Shown: positions 33,801 through 46,388 of the stretch, one piece after another
Layout of the letters: every line of letters begins with the position of its first letter
Position numbering within the stretch: position 1 is the stretch's first letter
Assembly: GCA_037903475.1 (NCBI GenBank)
Contig: JBAJFG010000140.1
Coordinates: 1,798,001-1,862,000 of the forward strand
Length of the DNA stretch: 64,000 nt
Reading direction: 5' to 3'
Source: Ancylostoma caninum
Taxonomy: Eukaryota; Nematoda; Chromadorea; Rhabditida; Ancylostomatidae
Translations under genes and position numbers: made by a program
The notes under the pieces: generated by a model
Told to the model about the DNA's origin: nothing
The model's input: only the letters and a program-made list of their open reading frames with translations
The model's database searches: none

Positions 33801-36118
33801 ACGAGAAAGGCAGCCCTTTAACTGAATAAAGTGTGAAAAGGGCAAAGTTCTATAGTCGTTGTTTCAAGGGAATTTAAGAGCTTAGGGAACTCTTACAGCA
33901 AAAACACATAAATCTTTCCAGATACTTCCTAGGAAGTTCCAAGTAGAAAATTGAAGAAGGATTAATCTGAGAGAAGTTTCAGAAAGAAATGCCGAAGAAT
34001 AAAGTTTCCGAACCCCTGTTTCCTGAAGAAAATTAGGAAAAGAAGTTTTCCGGAACCCTTTAAGGGAGAAGCTGATGGGCAGCTAAGTGTGTCTACTGCA
34101 CGAAATTGCCACAGATAGATAAACAAGTACCGTTCAGAAGCACCGATGTATCAAAAGAAAAGACTACCTCAAAAGACCAACTCTACACCTCTTGATCGGA
34201 GTAACAGAGATGGGCGCGGTCACCTCTAAAGAGGGGGTAGCAGCATAAAAAATTCTACATGAAGAGAGAAAAAGTCTAGTTTTCCAAAAGTTGCACCAGC
34301 CAGTGGTTATGTAGACCACACTGTCAAAGGCTTTTCATTTTCCAAGTAAATAGTCGTTCTCAGGGTCTTAAAACCTTCCAAATACCAGATCCGGCTAAGG
34401 GAATACAACGCTACCTTACCTGCCGCCTTATTTGTTGAAAGGAACCGGTCAATCATAGCGGAGGAAGCCTTACAGTAACATAGCGGTCTTCATTGTTGCA
34501 CTTAGAGGACGAGTGCCCTATCTACCCCTAGGGTTCCTTGGTGGAGGATCTGAATGTCTGGGGCATTATTAGGTTTACTTGACAGGAAAGGAAATACATA
34601 TTACTTAGGTCAATACGTTCTATCCTAAAAAAGCTATAAAGGAGAATTGTTCCAGGAAGGCCACTAAGGCTCAGATCAACTTGTGCTTACTCTTCAGTTA
34701 GGTCAAAAATTAGAAGATCAAAGACGAAACCGTATTAAAATTGAGTACGCAGGTACAAGTAGCTAGAGGCCGTAAAGGTCTTAGTAGGTCTTAAAGCATA
34801 AAATGGTCTTAAAGCAAAAAAGCAAAAAAAAACTCAAATACGTATGCTTAAAATGGTCTAATTGAGTGCCTGCTTTAAAAGATAGCAGCAAAAACTGCTT
34901 GCAAAATCTATTCGCTGTCTGTGGAGAAAAAAAAAAGGAGAAAATGTTTTATGAGTCGTTAACCGTAATCACCTCCCACAGTACTTTTATAGAAACAGCC
35001 AACAGTTTTTCTCGAAACTAATCAGCTTTCTGTAGATTATCCGCAAGAAATAGTCAGAATTTACCTGGCACTTGTGGGCATCGAATTTTCCGGAATCTTA
35101 GTGACAGATGGTCCGATTTGCGTGAATGTCAGCCAATTGGTAAAAAAGTTAAACAGACTGCGAATATTTGCATTTACATAGTTTTCCTCGTATAAGCTTT
35201 AATTTGCTCAAGAATCTTCGTTGTACCACGATGGGTTGAACACTTTCACAAAAATATCATATGAAGGGGGTAAAACTTACCTTTTTATGAAAAAAAAAAC
35301 TCTCTCTCACCCGGTGATTCTATACCACACGTATGGAATTTCTAGGAAACTCTCACTTATTCTGATATGAAAATTCATAACAAATCAAGGAAATGTACAA
35401 AGCCATTTGAAGAAAACGTTTTTTTCCTGAAAATGTATGATATTTGATTGATCATTGAGGTCTGGTAGCCGTATGTATGTACACGGTAATAGGAGCTGCG
35501 AGGAATGAAACGCTCGCCGAACTGGAGACGGTGAATGTGTTTGCTATGGATCTACTGTACATAGTTGTGGTCGTATGAGTGAAGAAATAATTGAATTCTC
35601 GTGTCCATCGCTGTAAACATATGGTTTTGACTGTGCCTGCATACAAAACACGACGAGTAACAGCCAGTAAGGGAAATGGATTGCAGCGAGTTCGGTACGT
35701 CACACAAGTATTCGTTTGCTATGTAATGGCAGCAATAATAATAAATCATGTACGACTCAAATGGTTAATACGTAGAATTACATATAATGTACAATTTCTG
35801 ATTAAGTCTGATTGAGAGATTATGCACAGCGTCTTCGTCCTCAAATTCTGAATGTCATAATTTACTTAGTGCGGCTTATGCCAGCTTTGATGCGGTGTCA
35901 CTGCATACCAATGTAGACAACAACAGTGCGATCAAAGCTGTTATTCTCTTCTGTAACAACACCAAAGCCTATTACAGAATATGGGTTTTAGTGCGGATCG
36001 TCAAGACTATGATCAAGGTTCTCCTAACATAGTCATAGAGATGTAAATCGATAAATCGATTACTTTGTCGAGCAAAGAAAGACACAGCCAAAAGAATTAG
36101 TGGAGTATCTTAGTCTAA
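30804..36118. other. Gene-poor stretch
   Basis: No exon with a recognisable domain was found on either strand. Contents are a TGAA satellite (31222-31327), TAAA-type runs near 33483-33540, and G-rich runs near 31076 and 33290-33325. A minus-strand segment at 34.2-34.5 kb has longish interrupted frames without family resemblance and could be decayed transposon. Confidence 0.4.
31222..31327. repeat. (TGAA)n microsatellite
   Basis: Tandem TGAA units, pure from about 31246 onward, with TGGG variants at the left edge. Confidence 0.95.
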
Positions 36119-36691
36119 GAATGAATGAATGAATGAGTGAATGAATGAATGAGTGAATGAGTGAATGAATGAATGAATGAGTGGGTGAATGAATGAATGA
36201 ATGAATGAATGAATGAATGAATGAATGAATGAATGAATGAATGAGTGAATGAATGAATGAGTGAATGAGTGAATGAATGAATGAGTGGGTGAATGAATGA
36301 ATGAATGAATGAATGAATCAATGAATCAATGAATGAATGAATGAATGAATGAATTATTGATTTGATTGGTTGAATGAATGAATGAATGAATGAATGAATG
36401 AATGAATCAATGCCTGATTGATCGATTGAGGTGAATGAATGAATGAATGAATGAATGAATGAATGAATGAATGAATGAATTGAATGAACTATTGACTTGA
36501 TTGGTTGATTGAGGTGAATGAATGAATGAATGAATGAATGAATGAATGAATGAATGAATGAATGAATGAATGAATGAATGAATGAATGAATGAATGAATG
36601 AATGAATGAATGGAGTGAATGAGTGAATGAATGAATGAATGAATGAATGAATGGATGGATGGATGGATGAATGAATGAATGAATGAATGAG
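36119..36691. repeat. Long (TGAA)n satellite, ~570 bp
   Basis: Tandem tetranucleotide with GTGA, ATCA and GGAT variants and several copies of an interruption containing TTGATTTGATTGGTTGA. Read on the minus strand it yields an apparent 228-codon Ser-Phe-Ile-His frame, an artefact of a repeat whose period is not a multiple of three. Confidence 0.95.
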
Positions 36692-37434
36692 TTAGCATCA
36701 TTTTCCAGAGTGGTTGTACCTTTGATGCTACCTGCCTGGTTCGCAAGTGTCGGATTCTCATCGTCTTTCATTAGGTAAACACCAGCCTTCGAATTATTCA
36801 TAATGCGCCACTGCCTTTAAAAATAGGGGAATTGTGGGAATGGCTCCCAAGTTTTTCCATGGATGTGAAAAAGTTCCGAGTAGGGAAAATATACCGTGGA
36901 AAAAAACATGCAGCTGCAAAACGTGCAAGCTGATGGTTGAAAAAGCAGCTTGCTTGGACACCTTTGCCACTGCTTCTTTGGTTTGCCGAAGCCAAAAAAG
37001 GTTAGGGATACATAGATATTTAGTAGCGTGAGCATTTCCACTTTTAGTTGGAGGAATGTCTTTGGAGTCTACCCACGGAAGCTGTCTGAAACGTTCTGCT
37101 ACTGTTTTCCAATCGAAGCCAGGCGAAGCTATCCATGACAACTGGAACCCATAGAATAATTAAATAACGGGATTGCTTAAGAAGAAACAATGGTGTGCAC
37201 TGAGCGTAACTGCTCATTGGACTTAACAAATGTGAGACCCTACAGGAGTGATCATGTTTCCAACTTGAGGAATGGACTTTGTATTTACATATACATATAT
37301 TACCCATACATCAATAAAATCTTGGACGAAGTTCACAACCTGTGCTGAAAACAGAGTCGGACTTTGTATTGTTCAACTTCTTCCAATACTTGCGTACTTT
37401 TCAGAGAATATAACAGAAACAGAAGTTTAGACCC

Positions 37435-37878
37435 ATGACCTCATATAAAGATGTTGGGAATAGACAACTGGACGTTGAAAGAACGAAAGCAAACGTCGAG
37501 AGAAGAAAATATATGCCTACAATCTCTTGGGAAGTAGAAATACAGAACTACTATAAAAATGGTGCAAAATGTAAAGTTCAATCAGAAGAATTTCAAGTTA
37601 CATCGGAAAACGGGATGAAAAAAACAGTACGCGTGTGTCCCTTAAAAAGAAACACAAAAAAAATTCAAAAAAATTTGAACGCTGAGAGGGAAATCAGACT
37701 CTTGATTCCCTCTCAGCCAGGGATGTCAAGGCTGTCTAGTTGCCAGGTGAACAATGATAAATTGTACCAGGTTTTCCTGAAGATTGCGCGAGAAAACTCT
37801 AACTTCCCTGAAATTTGCATGAAATATGCGTTCATTTGTTACATGTGTCCGGATCTTAATAGAAATAAACTGATTTAG
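37435..37878 (+). CDS. Unrecognised 147-codon ORF
   Basis: An uninterrupted plus-strand frame begins MTSYKDVGNRQLDVERT and ends CPDLNRNKLI. It is lysine-, asparagine- and charge-rich with five cysteines; no signal peptide, membrane segment or known motif is visible. An AATAAA occurs about 70 bases after the stop (ggaaataaattc). I do not recognise a family. It could be an intronless small gene, an exon, or transposon-derived. Confidence 0.25.
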   Translation: MTSYKDVGNRQLDVERTKANVERRKYMPTISWEVEIQNYYKNGAKCKVQSEEFQVTSENGMKKTVRVCPLKRNTKKIQKNLNAEREIRLLIPSQPGMSRLSSCQVNNDKLYQVFLKIARENSNFPEICMKYAFICYMCPDLNRNKLI

Positions 37879-40800
37879 AATCGATCTATTTGTTATTTTT
37901 CTGAATAACAAGTAATAAAACAGTAGTAAAACAAAATAGGATGGAAATAAATTCTTAGCTTATCTATGTATGTGAAGCTGATGGAATCTGAGAGAAAAAT
38001 AGTGATACAGTCCTGAGTACTCGGTGCCAGACGAGATTACGAGAAGGTTTCTCTCTGACACGAGATGGTTCCATGAGAAGGAAAGCTCCTAATACTGCTA
38101 AGGGCATTGATGTGGAATGACTTCTATTCTGTGAGCACCTGATTCGCTAGCAGCTGACTCAAATAGGCGTGTTCCGCTTGTAACTAAGGTGCATTTCACA
38201 CGATACTCCGTTTTCCTTTCGGAAGAAAAAAGTGTAAAGATGACATTCGAAGTATGTATTTAGCTGACATGAAAATAGAGGAGATACTTTAGTGTTCGAA
38301 AAAAGAAAGGATGCTATGCTACGTTCAATATTTCTCAGCCTCACACTTTTTTAGTCCATCTATAGACCATTTATTCAAAGTTCAGAAACCTACTTTATCC
38401 TGGAGCATTTCAGTCGGAGTAAGGAGCAATTTACTTGAGTTACTTGGCAAAGAGACTGTTAATAACAAATCCTACATCATAATAGTCTTTTAATGAAAAA
38501 AGCAATGTAATCAGTGGGAAAAACCAATTCATTCTCTTAGATTGGTCATTAACTGCATTTTTGTAATGTAATGTAAGGTACATAGCAGTTATGAACACCA
38601 TTACATTACAGTTCACGCGAATTGAGATTCTGGCAAACAACTGCTCATACCATTAAGAGAAACATTAAGTTAGTCGAGATACAGATACTCGAGGTACCTG
38701 TTGCTTTTTTTTGCTATCGCCTAGCAATCGTTACAAGAGTGCCTAGGAACGAGGCACTAATCGATTTATCGATTTTCTAGAATCAGTAGTGAACCGATAG
38801 TTCCTAGCATACATCGATGATATTCTGAGAAAGACTTGAATAGGAAATTCATAGCAATAAAAAGGTGGATGAGGCTAATATAGCCAATCGCTGTCATTCT
38901 GGCTACCCTGTTGTACTAGGAGATGAGCTTCTATCTACGGCTTCGTATGACATCAGGTTTTGTGAGACCTTCGCTACTACGGTGTCCGTTTGCAGAGGGC
39001 TTCATTAACAGGAAAATAGTCATTGTTCGCTGCACAATAAGATGGCTGATAAAGGCTAATAACGTATCTTCTCATTCAAGGAAAGTTGGAAATAACATAT
39101 CCACGGTGCATGAGCTTCATGAAATTATGAGAAGCTTTTTTTGAACGTCGACTAGATTTTCTGAGGGAGTTTCCAAGTTGATTTTGACTCCTATACGTTA
39201 TTATAAACTGCAACATATACGAATGAACCTCTGAAGAATCCCAGTTCTGTTGCTAGTGGAAAATGCAGGTAAGTAGAATGAGGCTTCGTGAATTTTTGAA
39301 GTCGGATTCCTCTCGGGTTACAAATATCCCTTGAGGAGATCAACAACTAATCAGTGTTTACTGAACTGAGCAACTCAGAGCTGTTGTCTATGGCACTGAT
39401 CATCATCGCAGGGATAGTTCAAGGCTTATTCTTTACATTCTTCATCACACCGGCACAAAACTATCTACGGGAGGCTTCAGGTGATGAGCTCAGCTGACTT
39501 CTTGACATAACCATCCAGTAGAATTGATCATACGCTACCCAGGTGTTTCCCAAATAAACACTAGGATTTTAATACGTACTTCGTCCATAGTGCTCATTTT
39601 GGGTCAGCCCTTGTTTCTTCTCCAATCCGGGCTAGAATTCGTGGACACCGAACAAGGAGGAACCAGTGCCGGGATCCACGAACGTGTAGCCAGCCGAGAC
39701 CAAGCCAGCAAACCAACTTTTACATCCTGCATCTCGGCATGAGCAATCTATACGACAACGAATAACGACAACCACGATGGGCTTACTCTTTATTGTTTCG
39801 CGATTCCCGATCAGGGGTGTGCGGAATTTTCTGTTTTCCGTTTTCCACTCTCCGTTTTCAGCCCATTTTTGGCCTTCCGTTTTACGGTTTACGGGATTTG
39901 AAATTTAACATCCTCACATCCCTGTTCCCGATCCAGTTTTCTGCGAAGAGCTGAATAGACCTCACTCTTGAGACCAATCCCTCATTGGGATTACCAGCAG
40001 TGTGTTGTGGATAAAAGAACATGCAAGATAAAAATATTCTCAGCCTAATTTCAAACAGTCTTAGGCCCTCGAAGGCACTGTCCCAACGTTATCAGATACA
40101 GGTAAGGTACTGTTTTAATTACTCAGAATAACAAAAACTTCAACTCCCAATAGTAGAAATAACGAAACTTCCGTAGTTCATCCCTTAAAACTCAATCCTT
40201 CGAACTAGTTTACGACAGAATAGTACTCGGTAAATTTGCAACCGCCCTCCTTCACAGCTTGAGGAACATCTGCATTATTCCTCACAAAGTGCAGAACGGA
40301 AAAAAAATTAGGGAATGAAGAGGAAAACTGCGAAGGAAAAGAACAGAATTTGAGAGTAATGGAAATGTGTATGTTAAACCACGAAGACGAAGAATATCAC
40401 GAGAAAAATATAGTAGTGGTAATTGGGAAAACAGGATATACGTAGCTGGAGATAGAGATCGCTCATAAGCGATCACAATTTTCCGCCCCATCTTCAGCTA
40501 TTTAGGGTGATTATATTGTTTGGTCAAATCATGAAATACGTACATACTGCAATAAATTGTGAGGTTCTGTCCTCAATCATGCTACAGAATAGAATTAAAC
40601 AGACGCTTTTCGCATTAACATTTATGTTGAAAAATACTTAAAAAGTAAAAAAAGGGAAGGCGGGCGTTCGCAGGGCATCCTTTGGTGACCTACACAGAGT
40701 CACAGTGCAGTGCCAGTCATGTATGTTGGGTAACGTTGAAACAAGGTAAGAAAAAGAGACGATATGAAGGAACATGATTGCTAATACAACGCCTCTGGAG

Positions 40801-42753
40801 GATATGTAGATAACATCATATAAAGTGTGGAAGTAACTAATAGTAATGGTTTCTCTTTATACAAGCCCTCGAGATCATTGCAAAAAGAAGTGGACTACTT
40901 CCTGATCAGAACGCGGCAATAATTCCGGTGATTTGCTCGTTAATACTCCATGCATAATCACCTTGGATACCTGTCATAAGGAACAGGAATTCACCGATGA
41001 CGTTGAGCTCTGCTGAGAGTAATGAACCCATAAATGCGTCACGCCTACTAGCTACTCTCAGCCTTTGCTCTAGAAGACATAACGAGTCTATAGAGAATTT
41101 TTTTTACGAAGGAGAGTGTATCAAGTAATTGCAAGCAGTGACAGACGCAGAGGTTTCTTTTGTAATGCATTCTGCAGCCCTTTCACTCTGAAGCCATGTA
41201 AACTCCGTAATTAGCGGAGTTGAAGTCAGTCATTCGCAGCTCAGTCAAGCGTAATCAACAACAAGGTGACGATTAGACGAGTAGATGACAGGATATTCGA
41301 GGGAATCACGGCCTACTTTTCTTCTTTTAAAGTTAACCGCATACGAACTCCAACAAATACGGGAGGAGTTCATAACCAGGAGAAACCAGGCATTCAAGCA
41401 AATCAGCAATGGCTTCTGCTTATCCTAACACTACATGATCTTTTAGATAATCATTCATGCTAACTTCTACCAGCTCGCATATCAGCGTTTCAAGCATCTA
41501 ATTCAAGTTAGAGCAAATCCTAAAAAACTTCGGCTTGATTGTGTGGGTCTTGGTGCAATGGTTTATATCCTAGAAGGAGCTGTTCTTGTTTTTGTTTCGA
41601 TTATGAGAGAAAATCGTGATAGTTCAAGTACAACCATAAAATTAAACCAGCATCTCGAAAATTAGAACGTGAAGGGTAGGCAAAAATGAGGACAAAATCC
41701 CGGCAAGGCACACAGAAGGCTTTGCATTAATCATAATTTATTTTCATCGATAATCGAATATCCACATGCATGCTGTAGAGAACGAAGTGAATAACAACAA
41801 TTAGTGACTTAGTTAAAGGTCTGGTATCCAGTTAGAAAGCGTTGCGCGAAGAAGCTATGTACCCCGATCTAAAGTCCAGCGAGCCCGCTTTTCTACGGAT
41901 CTTTCTTTTTTTAGCTCTTCGTTCGTTCGCGGCTTCCATCTACATATATTTTTATAGAAGCAATACATTAATGATATGTGCATATTAAATGCAAATAAGA
42001 CGATGCATGTTGCTATCGAATCACAGAAGGGATATAATAGAGTCGATTTAAAAGTTCTTTCGAAGAGGATTTTTTTCCGAATTAAACGACGCCTGTGGAA
42101 CGAACAAATTCGAGAATCTTCTCGCTAGTAGATTTTTTTCAGAAACGATAAGGTAAGGTACGTTGTGTTAAACATGTCATGCACTTCATTTTTGTCATTT
42201 CCACCCCCAAAAACGTTGACCTCTTTCCACTGTTCCAAGTGTTCAATGTAGTCTACTCAAATCCAAAACTTGAAGTGGTGGAACGATTGTGTTGCTGGAG
42301 TGTATGAATATCCTGAGTAAGTTTAGGCTATGAGCTCTCAGGTAGAAAAGGTCCGACAGAATTTACTTATCGTTTGTTTCCTTCGAGGATTTTTTCCGAA
42401 CAACTTGTAGTTTATTTATTCATTCATTCCGTACATGTAGAATACTATGAATAAATTTTCGCTTTGTAATCTGTGCAAATTCTTCAAGCAACGGTTAGAT
42501 TTTACAAAAACAATGCTGGAATTCTGCTTATATTCACACTTCTCATCCGAGATTCTCATATCCTCTTCCCGCTTACCAGAGAATGTTCCTAGGTACATTT
42601 AGTTTTTTTGCTTTTTACACCTGGGCATCCTTCGGAAGTAGTGTACTATAACTTATCAAACCCTTGACGAGAGTACATGAATATTTCGTTTGGGTACGTC
42701 ATCGACTTCCTACCGTTCATGAATTACAGCACAGCAAGCGTTAAGGTTAAGAA
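37879..42753. other. Gene-poor stretch
   Basis: Apart from the orphan exon candidate at 39.37-39.47 kb, no exon was recognised. A short region at 39839-39900 repeats TTTTCCGTTTTCC-like units. Confidence 0.4.
39377..39470 (+). other. Orphan exon candidate with one membrane segment
   Basis: Bounded by ctgagcaactcag and gtgatgag, the segment reads SMALIIIAGIVQGLFFTFF then ITPAQNYLREAS, a clear hydrophobic helix followed by a polar loop as in multi-pass transporters. No neighbouring exons were found, so it may be a relic. Confidence 0.25.
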
Positions 42754-42759
42754 TTTATT
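42754..42759 (-). terminator. AATAAA polyadenylation signal of the left CPG4 gene
   Basis: AATAAA on the minus strand about 110 bases beyond the TAG stop at 42870. Confidence 0.5.
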
Positions 42760-42869
42760 AAAAGCTGTAAAACGTTCACATATCACATTTTGAATCACAG
42801 ACAAGCGGGTGTGAATTGACTAAAACGGTGTTAAGACGTAACATTGGATGGAAGCATGTCCTGGTTCTT

Positions 42870-45326
42870 CTAAGGTTTTCGATGCACTCGGTTCATCTCC
42901 CTGCTGTCACGGCTGTCACGAGAGTCTCTGTGCACTGAAATTGAGCCGTAATAAATTCATCATAGTGAAAAACGTTTATTCGAACGTTGCTCTCACCTGG
43001 GAGCGGACGAATTGGTTGCACCTGGGGTTTTGGCTGCGGAACCGGCCTAGGTGGAACTGGCTGAGGTACTGGCGCAGGCATCGGGGTAGCTGGCTGTACC
43101 ATTGGTGGAGCAGGCTTGACCACGGGTTTAGTCATAGGTTTAGCTGGCTGAGCGACAGGCCTTGGACGAGTCATGAGGAGTCTCTCCTCGCTTTCATGGG
43201 AGTGTGAAACGGATCTTCCGACACGAGCACCTGTGTATCAAAATTGTCTTCACTTTTGAGTGAATCCTTAGGAAGAACCTCTCACCTCTTGCCGTGCCTG
43301 CTGCAGCTACGACAACAATTCCCTTCGCCTCGCCGAAAGCAGCTGCCGGATGTCGGAATTTCCTAGGCTCTGGAATCTGAGGATTGCTGTAGGGTAATAG
43401 GGATCAGCAAAAAAGAAGCTTACCTGGCCTTGGTCGCTGGGGAAGGCCATGAGGACGTGGGCGGCGGTGGCCTGAAAGGTATAGGGTAAAAGTGAACGTT
43501 TCGTAGAAAAACGGGCATTCTCTAGGAAAAATAGCCAATTTGCCGATAAGTCGGAGGGACTGGTGGAAGTAAACTCTTACATGCCGGTTTCGGTAAAATA
43601 TTATGTGAGGAAATGTTAGGACTGTTACTTTGATCACAATACCAAGTCAAATTATAAAATTCCCATGTTTATGAAGCAAGAAGTTACTTCAATTTTTCAG
43701 GACTGTAGGTTTCAGACGACAATACTATCACAATACATTTAAGGCAAATTCCGTTTCTGTTTCCGTTGAATTTTGTTTCCACCCAGGAGAAGTTGTGGAA
43801 CCTAGCAAACTGGTCTTGATGATCGTGATGCTCCAGGATGTCCTGTGAATTTTGCACTGCTCATTTTCCAATAAAATTATTCCAAAAGCTAATGGTAACG
43901 TTAGAAAATTAGTTATCCCCTCATTTTCTCCCTATGATAACTATGCTTTTGAAAACCATTTTGAAAAATGGACACCAAGGTCCTACGACCTTCCTTCAAA
44001 CGATCACAAACCCTTTTAATGACTATCCTACGCATTATACTGATGAGGAACGTACCGAAGGGTCTGCGGAGCCAGTGTGGTTTCCTCTTCGGCTCCTCTC
44101 CACTGCACTCCTCACCGCTCGCTTCCATGCCACTGCCCTCCTCGCCACTGGCCTCCATGCCGCTTCCCTCTCCGCTGCCTTCTTCTCCACTTCCCTCTTC
44201 TCCGCTGCTCTCAGTTTCAGTGCTCTAAGTCAGGTGAACAATGAGTAAACAACATTTGACTCCTTAATTGCTAGTAATCCATACTGGTGGAATTCCCTGG
44301 ACAATATTCTCCAGTTCCTCTCTTTCGATTATGTAGTGACATTCCTCAGGAATCTGGCTCAGCGCTGCCATCTTGGCGCGAGGACCGAGCTCCTCAACGA
44401 TGATGGCGGACGAGATGAATGGCTTGAGAAGGGCTTCCTGAAATAATTTATTTCTATTCTAAATATGGAACAAACTAGTCCAGAGATCGAAAATCGATAT
44501 CTCACCACAATGATCGATCCAGAAGGTTCACCACATTCCGTGTTCAACTGTTCAGCAATGCAGGCGGTCATGCAACCGGTCGAGGTGCAGATTGGGGAGA
44601 GTTCCTGGAGTAGCATTGGCTTATCTTTACGACACTTTCTCATAACCTAAGGTTAAAAGCTTACCCAAACCATGAGCTCATGGTGCTTATGAAGCTTGGC
44701 GATGCGTCTGACATTCTCTTTCATAGACAGAGTTACCAAGGATTCCGTAAATCCACAAGACTCGTCGCACACATTGAGTTGCTCCTCAATCTTCTCCTCC
44801 AGACACTCCGCATGTGGCTTTAACTCTGTAACACAGAATTTTGCCTGGAACTAAGAATGGTCCCTAGGAAATCCACAGAAATTCCTACCTTCCTGCTTTT
44901 CGTTGCACAATTGGTCAATTCCCTTGAAGACAAAGTCGAACGTGCTCTCGCTGAAGCACTCTTCCTGTTCAGCCACGCAAATCGAAGCGTTGTTGTAGAT
45001 CCTGAACAGGAAATTCTTTGCTATCCACGATGCAGTAGTCGGCGGAGAATTAGCTTACTCGCAGAGGTCGTTGAATTTTTCCATAGGCTTCTTCAACGTC
45101 ATCAACTCAGCGGCCTTCAGGAACAGGTCCGACAGGCAGGTGCGAGCGCAGTGCGGCAGGCCACTGGCTTCGATGACCACGGGCAAGTCGAAGGAGCGGG
45201 TTACCGTGATGGACCTCATGCCTGAAAGGAAGAGTTTAGGCTGTAGTGGCTTGAGGATATGTTGTATGGCTGCTTACCCAGGCATCCGCCGAGTGATATG
45301 AGGAGAACGAACCAGGCTAGCCTCAT
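42870..45326 (-). CDS. CPG4-domain chondroitin proteoglycan-like protein with Ser-Gly stretch
   Basis: Eleven phase-consistent exons, 445 aa: 45278-45326, 45059-45221, 44889-45001, 44665-44825, 44506-44604, 44285-44437, 44056-44224, 43424-43471, 43286-43369, 42997-43230, 42870-42934. A signal peptide (MRLAWFVLLISLGGCLG) precedes a cysteine-rich domain (GLPHCARTCLSDLF, DLCEIYNNASICVAEQEEC, LNVCDESCGF, ICTSTGCMTACIAEQL, IPEECHYII) with the spacing I associate with the CPG4 family. Exon 7 encodes GEEGSGEEGSGEGSG and ASGEEGSG: acidic Ser-Gly repeats, the classic chondroitin attachment context. Then come a basic part (KRKPHWLRRPF), a proline-rich exon (PVPQPVPPRPVPQPKP) and a tail with RDS repeats. 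A secreted eggshell or matrix proteoglycan is the likely role. It is a divergent paralogue of the gene starting at 46389. Confidence 0.85.
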
Positions 45327-45329
45327 CCT
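45327..45329 (-). promoter_or_regulatory. Candidate spliced-leader acceptor of the left CPG4 gene
   Basis: On the minus strand ctgcttttcag is followed by a single G and then the start ATG, the typical position for SL addition. Confidence 0.6.
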
Positions 45330-46385
45330 GAAAAGCAGAGGTCTTGAATCAGCACTGAAACACCAGCGGTTTATGGATAGAAAGATAGAGAAGAAGAAAG
45401 AATTCATTGCTCTTGGGAGGCAGCATTTCATAGCAGGATCAAAGACTAGGGTTCCACTCTGATCTAGGAATCAGGAATAGGAGGCTTCAGTTCCAATCAG
45501 GACCTAAAGGTACGGCGTGGGATGGGGGTTCCTGATCATCTAGCTGACCAAGCTGTAAGGATCCATTAGTTCCATAGTGATTGTTCCACCTTTATATACG
45601 CCATCGCTGTACGGCTCCCGCTCTCCCGCTCGATTGCCGGCGAATCGACGCATGAAGATCAAATTCGCAATGATGGAAATATTCTGGATTCGTATTCCTT
45701 CATAATTTTATAATTTTAAAACGCAGTAGCATGGGCAACTGCAACTAAACCAATTGCTATCACTCCAGGATTGTTTTTTAGGATGCACTTATGCACTAAG
45801 CTCCCTTCAGTACATCCTGAATGATAAATAGGCAGAAAGCAAATCTGTGGATCATTCTACAGAACAGCTCCAGTTCGTTTTTAAAAAAAAGTAACCAAGA
45901 ATTTCGAGCATATTAGTTTATAGTGCTATAATATTTGGGGCGCAGGACACCTTGCCAAATTTGTGTCGAGGATTTCTTCCATAGGGTAACACATATCTGC
46001 GTGTTTAACACTTGATCGTCAAGGTACCATTGAAACCATGTCGTGAAGATCTCCATGTTTCTTAGCAAGTCCTGAGAAGTATGGATTCACAAGTGCGCTC
46101 GCTGTTCCTCTTTGACCCACTATCGAAAAACGAAATCTTGGGCGGGAAAGTTGTGGCAGATCCAGAGAGTTAGCGTCGCTTCATCTGCCTTCTTTGCATC
46201 TCACGTCCTCTGGCTACATCTAGGAAGGACATTTTACTGGATTTTTGCCTCATAGTGCTCAAGTTGGGCTCTGTATCACTTGCCCTATGTTACTGGGCTC
46301 ACTCTCGCTCCTCACCAACTCTGTTGAATGATATCTCCTTTCATTATCGTAAAGAATCTTGAAATGACTGCGATTCATTCTTTTC
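45330..46385. promoter_or_regulatory. Shared divergent promoter region of the CPG4 pair
   Basis: About 1.06 kb separates the two start codons. A TATA-like TTTATATA lies at 45591-45598 near a GC-rich block (45599-45655), closer to the left gene. No coding sequence is seen. Confidence 0.35.
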
Positions 46386-46387
46386 AG
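46386..46387 (+). promoter_or_regulatory. Candidate spliced-leader acceptor of the right CPG4 gene
   Basis: Plus-strand attcttttcag, one T, then the ATG at 46389, mirroring the arrangement in the left paralogue. Confidence 0.6.
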
Positions 46388-46388
46388 T

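Noticed and set aside
36115..36801. 228-codon Ser-Phe-Ile-His frame on the minus strand
   Set aside because: It is the translation of a TGAA tetranucleotide satellite; repeats of four bases keep all frames open when stops are absent from the unit.
36794..37307. Overlapping minus-strand frames of 65-115 codons
   Set aside because: Several frames are open at once, and none shows a family motif or consistent splice signals.
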